This document shows, piece after piece, positions 1 through 7,003 of a DNA stretch of 18,240 nucleotides. The position numbers were made by a program, and so were the translations under genes. The notes under the pieces are model-generated. The model was not told where the DNA came from, ran no database searches, and saw only the letters and a list, made by a program, of their open reading frames with translations. The DNA lies in assembly GCA_964343365.1 (NCBI GenBank), contig CAYFJI010000038.1:1-18240 (forward strand). The letters are read 5' to 3'. Source of the DNA: CAJXWH01 sp964343365 (GTDB lineage Bacteria; Pseudomonadota; Gammaproteobacteria; Arenicellales; UBA868). The number at the start of each line of letters is the position of its first letter. Positions within the stretch are counted from its first letter, which is position 1.

Positions 1-782
1 TAACCCAAAATGAATTGATTCCGTCTGATCCAATTACAGTAGTTTTGTCGGAGAGGGGATGGATACGAGGTGGACGTAGCCATGATTTGGATGCTAGAAC
101 GTTGAGTTATCGGTCCGGAGATAAGTATTTACATGAAGTTAGTGGGCGTACTAACGAAATTTTGTTATGTATTGATTCCACCGGACGCAGTTATCCTCTG
201 ATAGCTCATTCACTGCCTTCTGTGCGAAGCCAAGGCGAACCTGTTAGTAGTCAATTACGGCCTCCCGCATCCTCAATTTTTAGAGGCGTAATGATTGGTC
301 AAGAAGATGCGTTATATCTACTCTCTACTGACAGTGGCTATGGGTTTATTGCTAATATTGGTGACATGAATACACGAAATAAGTCCGGTAAATTAGTTCT
401 AAATGCAAAGGACACAAATGTTTTGCCGCCTCAGCGTATTCAAGAAATCGACAAAACCTTGGTTGGAGTTATTACTTCTACTGGGCGATTGCTAATATTC
501 TTAGCAAAAGAATTACCAAAAATGACACGCGGGAAGGGAGTGAAGTTACTCAACATTCCGACAGCAAAATATAAAAATGGAGATGAAAAAGTAGTGGATA
601 TCGTAGTTTTCCTCAGAGAAGAGCGACTACGTATCCTAGCAGGTCGGCAACATATGATACTTAAGCCAAGTGATTATGCACCTTATATTGGTAGTCGTGC
701 TCAGCGTGGTCGGATGCTTCCTCGAGGCTATAAAAGCCCGGATGCAATAAGTGCTGAAGGGATAAAAAAAATAAAAACATAA
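1..782 (+). CDS. parC: DNA topoisomerase IV subunit A, C-terminal part (5' end outside window)
   Basis: ParC is the DNA-cleaving subunit of topoisomerase IV, which with ParE unlinks daughter chromosomes. Only the last ~260 residues are present. They match the C-terminal beta-pinwheel domain that binds and bends DNA, with E. coli ParC-like stretches such as VVLSERGWIRGG, IDSTGRSYPL, SVRSQGEPV, STDSGYGFI and the basic end GSRAQRGRMLPRG. The catalytic tyrosine domain lies upstream of the window. The frame stays open to base 3 (residues TQNE before LIPSDP), so the TTG at 15 is an internal codon, not a start. The gene ends with TAA at 780-782, 15 bp from the convergent end of algC. ParC rather than GyrA is favoured because the residues follow ParC closely and I see no canonical GyrA-box (QRRGGKG). 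Confidence 0.93.
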   Translation, partial: TQNELIPSDPITVVLSERGWIRGGRSHDLDARTLSYRSGDKYLHEVSGRTNEILLCIDSTGRSYPLIAHSLPSVRSQGEPVSSQLRPPASSIFRGVMIGQEDALYLLSTDSGYGFIANIGDMNTRNKSGKLVLNAKDTNVLPPQRIQEIDKTLVGVITSTGRLLIFLAKELPKMTRGKGVKLLNIPTAKYKNGDEKVVDIVVFLREERLRILAGRQHMILKPSDYAPYIGSRAQRGRMLPRGYKSPDAISAEGIKKIKT

Positions 783-797
783 TCTAAAAAAGTTCAT

Positions 798-2168
798 TTA
801 AAAGGGTAAATGTTTATCTGAAATTAACATGGAAATATTCTTTCGAAAATCATTTTGTATACGGTATAAAGCTTCTTTATTATCAGCCTCAAAACGAAAA
901 ATTATGGTTGGCGTAGTATTGGATGCTCGTGCTAACCCAAATCCGTCTGGGTAGTCTATGCGAATACCATCGAGATGGCTTATGGCTCCAACATCAAACT
1001 TTGCGGACTCTTTTAATTTGTCAATGAGTTGGTGATGTGCGCCTTCTTCCATTTCTAATCGTAATTCTGGAGTATTTATTGTGTTGGGAATAGATCTAAA
1101 TATATGTTTTGCTGATTCTTGATGTATTGAAATAAGTTCGCAAAGTCGCGCTCCCGCATAAATAGCATCGTCAAAGCCATACCATCGATCCTGAAAAAAA
1201 ATATGGCCACTCATTTCACCGGCGAGTGCGGCTCCACTTTGTTTTAATTTAGCTTTTATAAATGAATGCCCCGTTCGCCACATGGTAGCAAATCCTCCAG
1301 CATTTTCGATTGATTTACTCAAATTTCTGGTGCATTTAACATCAAATATTATTTCAGAGCCAGGCTTTCTTCTCAGTATATCTTGAGCGAACAGTATTAA
1401 CTGTCGGTCAGGCCAAATGATTTCGCCATCTGGTGAAACTACCCCTAATCGATCCCCATCACCATCAAATGCGAGCCCAAAATCTAACTCCTGATCGGTT
1501 ACTACATTTTGGAGATCGGATAGATTTTCTGGTTGACTTGGATCTGGGTGATGGTTAGGGAAATTTCCATCTACTTCAGCGTACATCGGAAAAACCTTGC
1601 AGCCAAGACGACGAAAAAGGCCAGGACCAATATTTCCAGCTACGCCATTTCCGAAATCGATAGCTATTCGTAATGGTTTGTCGAGACGAATATCAGATTG
1701 AATTGTTGAGCAATAAGCCGTATTTACAGATGTATTTTGAATAACTCCTCTAGTACGATTTTTTCGCAGATAACAACGTGCACGAAGACGTTGGATGGCT
1801 TCTCCAGCTAATGTTTCTTTAGCAATGATTATTTTTAGGCCATTATATTGAGAAGGATTGTGACTCCCTGTTATGGCGACAGCTGATTGAATGTTGAGGA
1901 AGTGGGTTGCAAAATAGGTAACAGGTGTTGGAGTCATTCCAATTAAAACAACATCACACCCAGATGATTGAATGCCAGATGCAAGGGCGTTTGCAAAAAT
2001 GGGCCCGGAAGGTCTACCATCCCATCCTACTATTACCGTTTTAATTCCAGATTCAATAGAAGTATCGCCAATAGCCCAACCCAATTGCTCTACAATTGGT
2101 TCAGTTAGGCTATGCCCAACTATGCCTCGGATATCATAAGCCTTAAATATTTCAGGTGGTAGATCCAT
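798..2168 (-). CDS. algC: Phosphomannomutase/phosphoglucomutase (AlgC/ManB type)
   Basis: Cytoplasmic alpha-D-phosphohexomutase that interconverts 6-phospho and 1-phospho forms of mannose or glucose, supplying nucleotide-sugar precursors for LPS and exopolysaccharide. At 456 aa it has the normal family length. All four signature sites are present: the phosphoserine loop TGSHNP (Ser102), the Mg-binding DGDGDR (235-240), the sugar-recognition loop GEMSGH (317-322) and the phosphate-binding RASNTTP (414-420). The N-terminal FKAYDIRG is typical. It lies 31 bp after dut on the same strand and is probably the last gene of a coaBC-dut-algC operon, an order known from Pseudomonas. No Shine-Dalgarno motif is evident before the ATG. 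Sugar preference (mannose, glucose or both) cannot be read from the sequence. Confidence 0.92.
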   Translation of the reverse strand: MDLPPEIFKAYDIRGIVGHSLTEPIVEQLGWAIGDTSIESGIKTVIVGWDGRPSGPIFANALASGIQSSGCDVVLIGMTPTPVTYFATHFLNIQSAVAITGSHNPSQYNGLKIIIAKETLAGEAIQRLRARCYLRKNRTRGVIQNTSVNTAYCSTIQSDIRLDKPLRIAIDFGNGVAGNIGPGLFRRLGCKVFPMYAEVDGNFPNHHPDPSQPENLSDLQNVVTDQELDFGLAFDGDGDRLGVVSPDGEIIWPDRQLILFAQDILRRKPGSEIIFDVKCTRNLSKSIENAGGFATMWRTGHSFIKAKLKQSGAALAGEMSGHIFFQDRWYGFDDAIYAGARLCELISIHQESAKHIFRSIPNTINTPELRLEMEEGAHHQLIDKLKESAKFDVGAISHLDGIRIDYPDGFGLARASNTTPTIIFRFEADNKEALYRIQNDFRKNISMLISDKHLPF

Positions 2169-2199
2169 ATTTTATACGATGCAGATGATGTTTGTTCCG

Positions 2200-2652
2200 T
2201 CATGTGCCCGTGTGACCAAATCCTCCTTTTTTTCGTTCAGTAGCAACAAACTCGTCGACAATATCAAAAGATACTTGTGTCACCGAGAAGAATATTAACT
2301 GAGCAATTCGATCTCCAGGTTTGATCAGGTAGCGTTCATCACTTCGATTCCAGCATGATATTTTTATTTCACCTTGATAATCGCTATCTATTAAACCAGC
2401 CAGATTACCCAAGACGATACCATTTTTGTGTCCAAGTCCTGATCGAGGCAACAGTAGACCTGCTAGAGAAGTATCTTGGATATGGATTGCTATACCTGAC
2501 GGAATGAGAACGCATTGGTTAGGCATTAGTTCTTGATCTTTTTGAATACATGCTCGAAGATCAACACCGGCTGAGCCTTTAGTAGCGTACTCAGGAATGC
2601 TGAATTCGTTACTCAATCGTGGGTCAAGAATACGTAACTGTATTTTTTTCAT
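2200..2652 (-). CDS. dut: dUTP diphosphatase (dUTPase)
   Basis: Homotrimeric dUTPase that hydrolyses dUTP to dUMP and pyrophosphate, keeping uracil out of DNA and feeding dTMP synthesis. The 150-aa length is normal for bacterial Dut. The five family motifs appear in order: GSAGVDLRA (26-34), LLPRSGLG (67-74), GLIDSDYQGEI (86-96), PGDRIAQLIF (112-121) and the C-terminal arm ending KKGGFGHTGT (141-150), which closes over the nucleotide through its Phe. The ATG lies inside the 3' end of coaBC, a 29-bp overlap, so translation is probably coupled to the upstream gene; a dfp-dut overlap of this kind also exists in E. coli. Confidence 0.96.
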   Translation of the reverse strand: MKKIQLRILDPRLSNEFSIPEYATKGSAGVDLRACIQKDQELMPNQCVLIPSGIAIHIQDTSLAGLLLPRSGLGHKNGIVLGNLAGLIDSDYQGEIKISCWNRSDERYLIKPGDRIAQLIFFSVTQVSFDIVDEFVATERKKGGFGHTGT

Positions 2653-3841
2653 ATAATTTAGATGCTATTTGCATGATAAGACGTTCTGCTAGAATGCTTT
2701 TTAGACCACTTCCAAGATCAATTTCACTATGACGATCTACTAATGTGAGAGTATTGTAATCACTTCCAAAAACCGAATTTTTCGTACTGATATGATTGGC
2801 TGCAATCAGATCAATATTTTTTTTGATCAGTTTTTTTCTAGCGTTCTTTACTAGGTTAGCAGTTTCGGCAGCAAAACCAACTATGAACGGCGGGTTAGGT
2901 TGGGACGCTACAAAAGCAAGAATATCAGGATTAGAAACTAGCTCTAATTTAATAGAGTCAGCGTTTCTCTTTATTTTCTCTTCCTGAAATATTTTTGGGC
3001 GATAGTCAGAGACTGCGGCAACTCCAACAAAAATATCCGCATCATCAATTATCTTTTCCACCTTGTTGAGCATCTCTTTAGCAGACGTTACATAGTGAGT
3101 CGTCGCTTCCGATGGTGGGGAGAGGTTAGTTGGCCCACTAATGAGGATCACTTTACTACCCGCTAGTAACGCTGCCTTAGCGATAGCGTAACCCATTTTT
3201 CCCGAACTGCTATTTGTAAAGCCTCGGATTGGATCTAGCCTTTCCCAAGTAGGTCCAGCTGTTACCACAGTGGTGAGTCCATTTAGCGTCACAGAATCCA
3301 ATTTTTTCTCAAAGAAATCGATCAATGAAATCGGTTCAATCATTCGGCCCATGCCGATTTCCCCACACGCCTGATTTCCATAATCAGGCCCGATTACTGT
3401 AATTCCTCGCGCCTCCAGTATAGAGATATTTTTCCTGGTGGCAGGATTTTCCCACATTATTCTATTCATTGCCGGAGCAATCGCGATGGGTGCCTCCGAA
3501 GCTAGACAAATGGTTGATAACAAATCGTCAGCGAGACCCACAGCCAATTTAGCGATAAAGTTTGCAGTTGCGGGAGCAACGATTATTTGATCCGCCCAGC
3601 GAGAAAGATTGATGTGACTCATAATTTTTTCAGAGTCAGGATCCAATAGTTCTTGGAAAACAGGTTCACCACTGACAGCTTGCATTGTCACTGGTGAGAC
3701 AAAGTTAACAGCAGATCTTGTCATTACAACTTTCACAATGGAATTACGCTCTACTAACCCTCTTACTAAATCAGGAGTTTTATAAGCGGCGATTCCACCT
3801 GTTATTCCAACTAGCACATGTTTTTCAGAAAGAGATTGCAT
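2624..3841 (-). CDS. coaBC: Bifunctional phosphopantothenoylcysteine decarboxylase / phosphopantothenate-cysteine ligase
   Basis: Carries out two consecutive steps of coenzyme A synthesis: CTP-dependent joining of cysteine to 4'-phosphopantothenate (CoaB) and FMN-dependent decarboxylation of the product (CoaC). The N-terminal CoaC half (about 1-180) shows the flavoprotein start VGITGGIAAYK, the active-site His76 in MSHINLSRWAD, the PAMNRIMW motif (123-130) and Cys159 in ACGEIGMGRM. The CoaB half (about 190-400) shows GPTWERLDPIR followed by FTNSSSGKMG with catalytic Asn210, AAVSDYRP (275-282) and the Lys289 region EKIKR. Length, 405 aa, is normal for the fusion. It is the first gene of the minus-strand set with dut and algC and is divergent from rpmB. 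No strong SD is seen. Confidence 0.96.
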   Translation of the reverse strand: MQSLSEKHVLVGITGGIAAYKTPDLVRGLVERNSIVKVVMTRSAVNFVSPVTMQAVSGEPVFQELLDPDSEKIMSHINLSRWADQIIVAPATANFIAKLAVGLADDLLSTICLASEAPIAIAPAMNRIMWENPATRKNISILEARGITVIGPDYGNQACGEIGMGRMIEPISLIDFFEKKLDSVTLNGLTTVVTAGPTWERLDPIRGFTNSSSGKMGYAIAKAALLAGSKVILISGPTNLSPPSEATTHYVTSAKEMLNKVEKIIDDADIFVGVAAVSDYRPKIFQEEKIKRNADSIKLELVSNPDILAFVASQPNPPFIVGFAAETANLVKNARKKLIKKNIDLIAANHISTKNSVFGSDYNTLTLVDRHSEIDLGSGLKSILAERLIMQIASKLYEKNTVTYS

Positions 3842-4086
3842 CCTAAATTTAATAGTATTATTTGGTTGAATAGACTAACTAAAACATTCTTTCTCGTGTT
3901 GTTGATATTTGAGATTAAGCAATGATTTGGAGTGAATTTAGCTAGAACCATAGGATATCAGCATATTTGTGTAGGCACACCGCTGTGTTTAACATAATTC
4001 GAACAAATTTGTTGGGCACTTCCCTTAAAGGCAAAATTCTGATATAAATCGCAACCCAATCCATATAAATTAAGCGAGTAAGTGAG
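3842..4086. other. Divergent intergenic region between coaBC and rpmB
   Basis: This 245-bp AT-rich gap must carry promoters for coaBC (left) and rpmB-rpmG (right). The best rightward pair I can see is TTCCCT (4020-4025) and TATAAA (4043-4048) with 17-bp spacing; its -35 half is poor. No tRNA, repeat or additional gene is evident. A 76-codon minus-strand frame that runs from 4188 to 3958 is mostly antisense to rpmB and shows no protein-like features. Confidence 0.4.
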
Positions 4087-4323
4087 ATGTCTAGAGTATG
4101 CCAGATAACAGGCAAGAGTACTGTAGCGGGGAATAACGTGTCTCACGCTAATAACCGAAATAAGCGTACTTTTAGACCAAATTTGCATCTAAGAAGATTT
4201 TGGGTTGAAAGTGAAAATCGTTGGGTTCGACTTCGAGTGTCGCGGAAGGGATTACGGATTATTGATAAAAATGGCATCGATTCAGTTCTCAAAGATATTA
4301 GAATGAAAGGTATTAAAGTCTAA
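4087..4323 (+). CDS. rpmB: 50S ribosomal protein L28
   Basis: Large-subunit ribosomal protein L28. The 78-aa length equals that of E. coli L28 and the sequence follows it closely: MSRVCQITGK start, GNNVSHANN, the RFWVESENRWVRLRVS core and the end GIDSVLKDIRMKGIKV. Only Cys5 is present, so this is the zinc-free type. The gene is followed 18 bp later by rpmG, the usual ribosomal pair. Spacing to the divergent coaBC is 245 bp, which must hold promoters for both directions. The sequence before the ATG (GAGTAAGTGAG) gives only a weak Shine-Dalgarno match. Confidence 0.97.
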   Translation: MSRVCQITGKSTVAGNNVSHANNRNKRTFRPNLHLRRFWVESENRWVRLRVSRKGLRIIDKNGIDSVLKDIRMKGIKV

Positions 4324-4341
4324 TAATAAGGATAGCTCAAA

Positions 4342-4497
4342 ATGCGTGACAAAATAAAACTAGTATCATCTGCCGGTACGGGACATTATTACACGACCAC
4401 TAAGAACAAAAGAACTACAACGGACAAGGTTGAGTTTCAGAAGTACGATCCTGTTGTACGTAAGCATGTTGTTTACAAAGAAGCTAAGATAAAGTAG
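4342..4497 (+). CDS. rpmG: 50S ribosomal protein L33
   Basis: Large-subunit ribosomal protein L33, 51 aa. The product starts MRDKIKLVSSAGTG, continues HYYTTTKNKRTT and ends DPVVRKHVVYKEAKIK, matching E. coli L33 except that the extra N-terminal residues of the E. coli protein are missing. It has no cysteines, so it is the zinc-independent form. The start is supported by AAGGAT about 9 bases before the ATG, one of the clearer ribosome-binding sites in the window. It is almost certainly co-transcribed with rpmB. Its stop lies 35 bp from the convergent end of the desaturase gene. Confidence 0.96.
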   Translation: MRDKIKLVSSAGTGHYYTTTKNKRTTTDKVEFQKYDPVVRKHVVYKEAKIK

Positions 4498-4513
4498 AAA
4501 TATTAAATAATAA

Positions 4514-4531
4514 AGTCATTAGTGACTAAAT
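4514..4531. terminator. Possible weak bidirectional terminator between rpmG and the desaturase gene
   Basis: A short inverted repeat, AGTCA (4514-4518), loop TTAG, TGACT (4523-4527), sits in the 35-bp spacer between two convergent genes. It is flanked by A-rich sequence on the left and AAATTTT on the right, so it could act in either direction. The stem has only five pairs, two of them G-C, so this is a tentative call from position and symmetry. Confidence 0.28.
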
Positions 4532-4532
4532 T

Positions 4533-5708
4533 TTAACTATCAACTAAGCGGTAACCTTTTAAACGTAAAGCAAACTCCTCGAGAGCCTCGATTCCTGAGC
4601 ATTCTGCTTGGTTACACCATTCCTCAAGTTGCTGTAGCAGCGACTCACTATTTGTTGAAGATCGATCCCAGAGCTCTTGAAGCGCCAATTTAGCGTTATA
4701 CGATATGGTTAGTTTTGGAGACAAAGAAAGTGCAGCGTGTAAGTGTCGTTTCCCATTAACATTTAGACCTCTACTTTCTTTTTGTACTAATTTTATTGCC
4801 CGACGCATGATATTGAATTGAGGTGACTGCACAAATTTTAAGCGTTTTTTTTCATCATCACAAACCTTTTTTAATACCTCTCTAGTGTATCTGGACATAA
4901 TATCAAATCTATTTGCAAATACGGCACGTAAAGTTTCAATATCACAACGTGTTCTACCTTTTCTATGCCATAGCTTAGGAGGTGTTTTATTTATTTGAAC
5001 AAGTTTTGCAAATTCCAACAGACGAATATAAAACCAGCCAAAATCAAATTCGAATGGTTTCATAGAAAACTTAGCAGACGATGGGAATGCATGGTGATTG
5101 TTATGTAGTTCTTCGCCTCCAATCAGAATAGCTAAGGGTAGTAAGTTATGACTTGCATCCGGTAGCTCATAGTTTCGATATCCTCCCCAATGCCCTAAAC
5201 CATTGATGACGCCAGCTGCCCAAAATGGGATCCATAGCATTTGCGCAACCCATATTGTCATTCCTATAAAAAAATCGAAAGCTACTATGTTTATAAGAAG
5301 CATGACTAGAATACCTATGTAACGACCTTTTGTGTATATGATTTTTTCTATCCAGTCATTAGGCGTGCCATGGCCATAAGTATTTAGCGTTTCTGTATTT
5401 TTTGCTTCTCGTCGATATAGTTTTAATCCACCGAATAATACATTTAGAACGCCAGCTATTTGTGGGCTATGGGGATCAGCGTCTGTCTCCACATTGGCAT
5501 GGTGTTTTCGATGAATAGCGACCCATTCCTTGGTGACAATGCCAGTTGTAAGCCATAACCAGAACCTGAAAAAATGACTAATCGCAGGATGGAGATCGAT
5601 AGCTCGATGGGATTGGTGTCGGTGAAGAAAAATAGTTACAGAAATAATTGTAAAGTGGGTCAGTGTAAATGTTGTTAGAACATATAACCACCATGGTAAG
5701 TTCATCAT
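4533..5708 (-). CDS. Membrane fatty-acid (acyl-lipid or acyl-CoA) delta-9-type desaturase
   Basis: Integral-membrane di-iron desaturase that introduces a double bond into fatty acyl chains, probably to adjust membrane fluidity. All three histidine boxes are present: HRHQSH (29-34), HRKHH (66-70) and HNNHH (202-206). GHWGGYRNYE (172-181) precedes the last box, as in stearoyl-CoA desaturase-like proteins of Pseudomonas (DesA/DesB group). Hydrophobic segments lie at about 5-27, 45-58 and 130-170. After residue ~240 comes a soluble, charged, helical-looking tail of ~150 residues that is not part of the catalytic core. The gene follows infA by 57 bp on the same strand. Regiospecificity and substrate (phospholipid or acyl-CoA) cannot be decided from sequence. 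No clear SD precedes the tandem ATG-ATG start. Confidence 0.88.
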   Translation of the reverse strand: MMNLPWWLYVLTTFTLTHFTIISVTIFLHRHQSHRAIDLHPAISHFFRFWLWLTTGIVTKEWVAIHRKHHANVETDADPHSPQIAGVLNVLFGGLKLYRREAKNTETLNTYGHGTPNDWIEKIIYTKGRYIGILVMLLINIVAFDFFIGMTIWVAQMLWIPFWAAGVINGLGHWGGYRNYELPDASHNLLPLAILIGGEELHNNHHAFPSSAKFSMKPFEFDFGWFYIRLLEFAKLVQINKTPPKLWHRKGRTRCDIETLRAVFANRFDIMSRYTREVLKKVCDDEKKRLKFVQSPQFNIMRRAIKLVQKESRGLNVNGKRHLHAALSLSPKLTISYNAKLALQELWDRSSTNSESLLQQLEEWCNQAECSGIEALEEFALRLKGYRLVDS

Positions 5709-5765
5709 AACTGTTTAAGTAGAAAGTAATATTAAGTATTGTCAGAGGCAGGTAGTTAGAGTGCT

Positions 5766-5984
5766 TTACCGGGCTCGAAAAGTAATTCGTCCCTTGGTAA
5801 GATCATACGGAGTTAGTTGCACTGTAACTCGGTCTCCACGAAGTATCCTTATATAGTTTTTACGCATTTTTCCTGAAATGTGGGCAGTTATAACGTGGCC
5901 ATTATCAAGCTCTACTCGAAATTGAGTATTGGGTAGATTCTCGAGAACTGTTCCCTCCATCTCTATATGTTCTTCTTTTGCCAC
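5766..5984 (-). CDS. infA: Translation initiation factor IF-1
   Basis: IF-1, the small OB-fold factor that occupies the A site of the 30S subunit during initiation. The 72-aa product is the usual length and is nearly identical to the E. coli protein: MAKEEHIEMEG start, LPNTQFRVELDNGH, ISGKMRKNYIRIL and YDLTKGRITFRAR end. The start codon is GTG (5984-5982); no in-frame ATG would give the conserved MAKE beginning. AAGGTGG lies 9 bases before it and is a plausible ribosome-binding site. It is followed on the same strand by the desaturase gene and is divergent from the GST gene across 276 bp. Confidence 0.97.
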   Translation of the reverse strand: MAKEEHIEMEGTVLENLPNTQFRVELDNGHVITAHISGKMRKNYIRILRGDRVTVQLTPYDLTKGRITFRAR

Positions 5985-6022
5985 GGATTAAAGCCACCTT
6001 CATAGTGATTTTTAGAGATGTA

Positions 6023-6051
6023 AGTATATAGAAGAGTGCCGATATCTTCTA
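6023..6051 (-). promoter_or_regulatory. Tentative infA promoter
   Basis: On the minus strand a TATACT -10-like hexamer (plus-strand 6023-6028) is preceded, after 17 bases, by TAGAAG (6046-6051), which matches the -35 consensus at only three positions. It lies about 40 bp before the infA GTG start in a region that must contain an infA promoter. The -35 is weak, so confidence is low. Confidence 0.22.
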
Positions 6052-6154
6052 CATAAAGACAAGCACAGTTTTTTACATCATGTAATAAAAAATGAAAATT
6101 TAGTGGTATAGTTACCGAACCTTTGCTAACAGGACGCTATAGTTTCCCCTGGTG

Positions 6155-6268
6155 ATGAGTGTTATTTCACAGCAAATTTTAAAAAAATGGCTATATCCAC
6201 ATTGTTTTATATCACAATCCAATTGCTGGAACGCGGAACCCTTAAGAGTGTTAAAGAGCTATGATTGA
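6155..6268 (+). CDS. Possible 37-codon upstream ORF overlapping the GST start
   Basis: An ATG at 6155 opens a 37-codon frame (start MSVISQQILKKW, end RVLKSYD) that stops with TGA at 6266-6268, eight bases into the GST gene. I do not recognise the product; it holds two Cys and two Trp. The layout is what a translationally coupled leader or small protein would look like, but there is no convincing Shine-Dalgarno before the ATG, and a frame of this length can occur by chance in a 276-bp gap. Confidence 0.15.
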   Translation: MSVISQQILKKWLYPHCFISQSNCWNAEPLRVLKSYD

Positions 6269-6980
6269 TCTTTATTATTGGACCACCCCCAATGGCCACA
6301 AGATTGTAATGTTTTTAGAGGAGGCCCAGATAGAGTATCGTATTATTCCAGTTAATATTGGCCTCGGTGAACAATTCGACCCTGACTTTCTGCGACTTGG
6401 GCCAAATAATCGAATACCAGTAATCTTAGATTATGAGCCACTAGGTGGCGGAGACCCGATCTCGGTTTTTGAGTCTGGAGCAATCCTATTTTATCTTGCC
6501 AATAAGACTGGTAAACTTCTACCTAGTGAGGCTACTAAAAATATTCAGGTTTTGCAGTGGCTGATTTGGCAAGTAGCAAATCTAGGCCCGATGTTAGGCC
6601 AGAACCATCATTTTTCTGCCTATTCCGAGGAGAAGATTCCATATGCGATTGATCGATATGTAGGAGAGACTTCACGCCTGTATGCGGTGCTTGATCGACG
6701 ACTAAAAAATCGTAAATTTATTGTGAATGAGTATTCGATTGCCGATATTGCTTGTTATCCCTGGATCGTGCCTCATGAAAGACAAAAACAGAATCTTGAT
6801 GATTACCCTAATCTTAAGCGCTGGTTCCATACGATTAAAGAATTACCAAGCACTCAACGAGCATACGCAAGGGGGCGAGAAATTAACGATCAGCCAACTA
6901 TGTCTGATGAGGCGAAGAGAATATTATTTGGCCAGACTGACTCAGTAGTAAGGAGTATAAGAGGCAAAGATCAGTCATAG
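6261..6980 (+). CDS. yfcG: Nu-class glutathione S-transferase / disulfide-bond reductase (YfcG-like)
   Basis: Cytosolic thioredoxin-fold GST of the YfcG/YghU (nu) class, which in E. coli reduces disulfides with glutathione and shows little classical transferase activity. The N-terminal domain carries the TPNGHK motif (9-14), where Thr9 and Asn11 take the place of a catalytic Cys, then the GPNNRIPVI and FESGAILFYLA glutathione-site segments. The helical C-terminal domain shows LGPMLGQNHHF and YSIADIACYPW, both hallmarks of YfcG. Length, 239 aa, is slightly above E. coli YfcG because of a charged tail. The gene stands alone, divergent from infA and convergent with dapE. The ATG has only a weak AAAGAG before it. 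Confidence 0.92.
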   Translation: MIDLYYWTTPNGHKIVMFLEEAQIEYRIIPVNIGLGEQFDPDFLRLGPNNRIPVILDYEPLGGGDPISVFESGAILFYLANKTGKLLPSEATKNIQVLQWLIWQVANLGPMLGQNHHFSAYSEEKIPYAIDRYVGETSRLYAVLDRRLKNRKFIVNEYSIADIACYPWIVPHERQKQNLDDYPNLKRWFHTIKELPSTQRAYARGREINDQPTMSDEAKRILFGQTDSVVRSIRGKDQS

Positions 6981-7001
6981 AATTTGCGCTCCAAATTTTT
7001 T
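6981..7001 (+). terminator. Probable rho-independent terminator of the GST gene
   Basis: Directly after the GST stop codon, AATTTG (6981-6986), a five-base loop CGCTC and CAAATT (6992-6997) form a six-pair hairpin, continued by T residues to 7001. The stem is A/T-rich, hence the moderate confidence. It fills almost the whole 23-bp spacer before the convergent end of dapE. Confidence 0.42.
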
Positions 7002-7003
7002 GT

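Noticed and set aside
3958..4188. 76-codon minus-strand frame overlapping rpmB and its leader
   Set aside because: Its 5' half is antisense to the certain rpmB coding sequence and the product shows no domain, composition or start-site support.
5985..6260. tRNA or other RNA gene in the largest gap (serW lies near infA in E. coli)
   Set aside because: No CCA-ending acceptor stem, T-loop GTTCGAATC-like sequence or cloverleaf pairing could be found on either strand.
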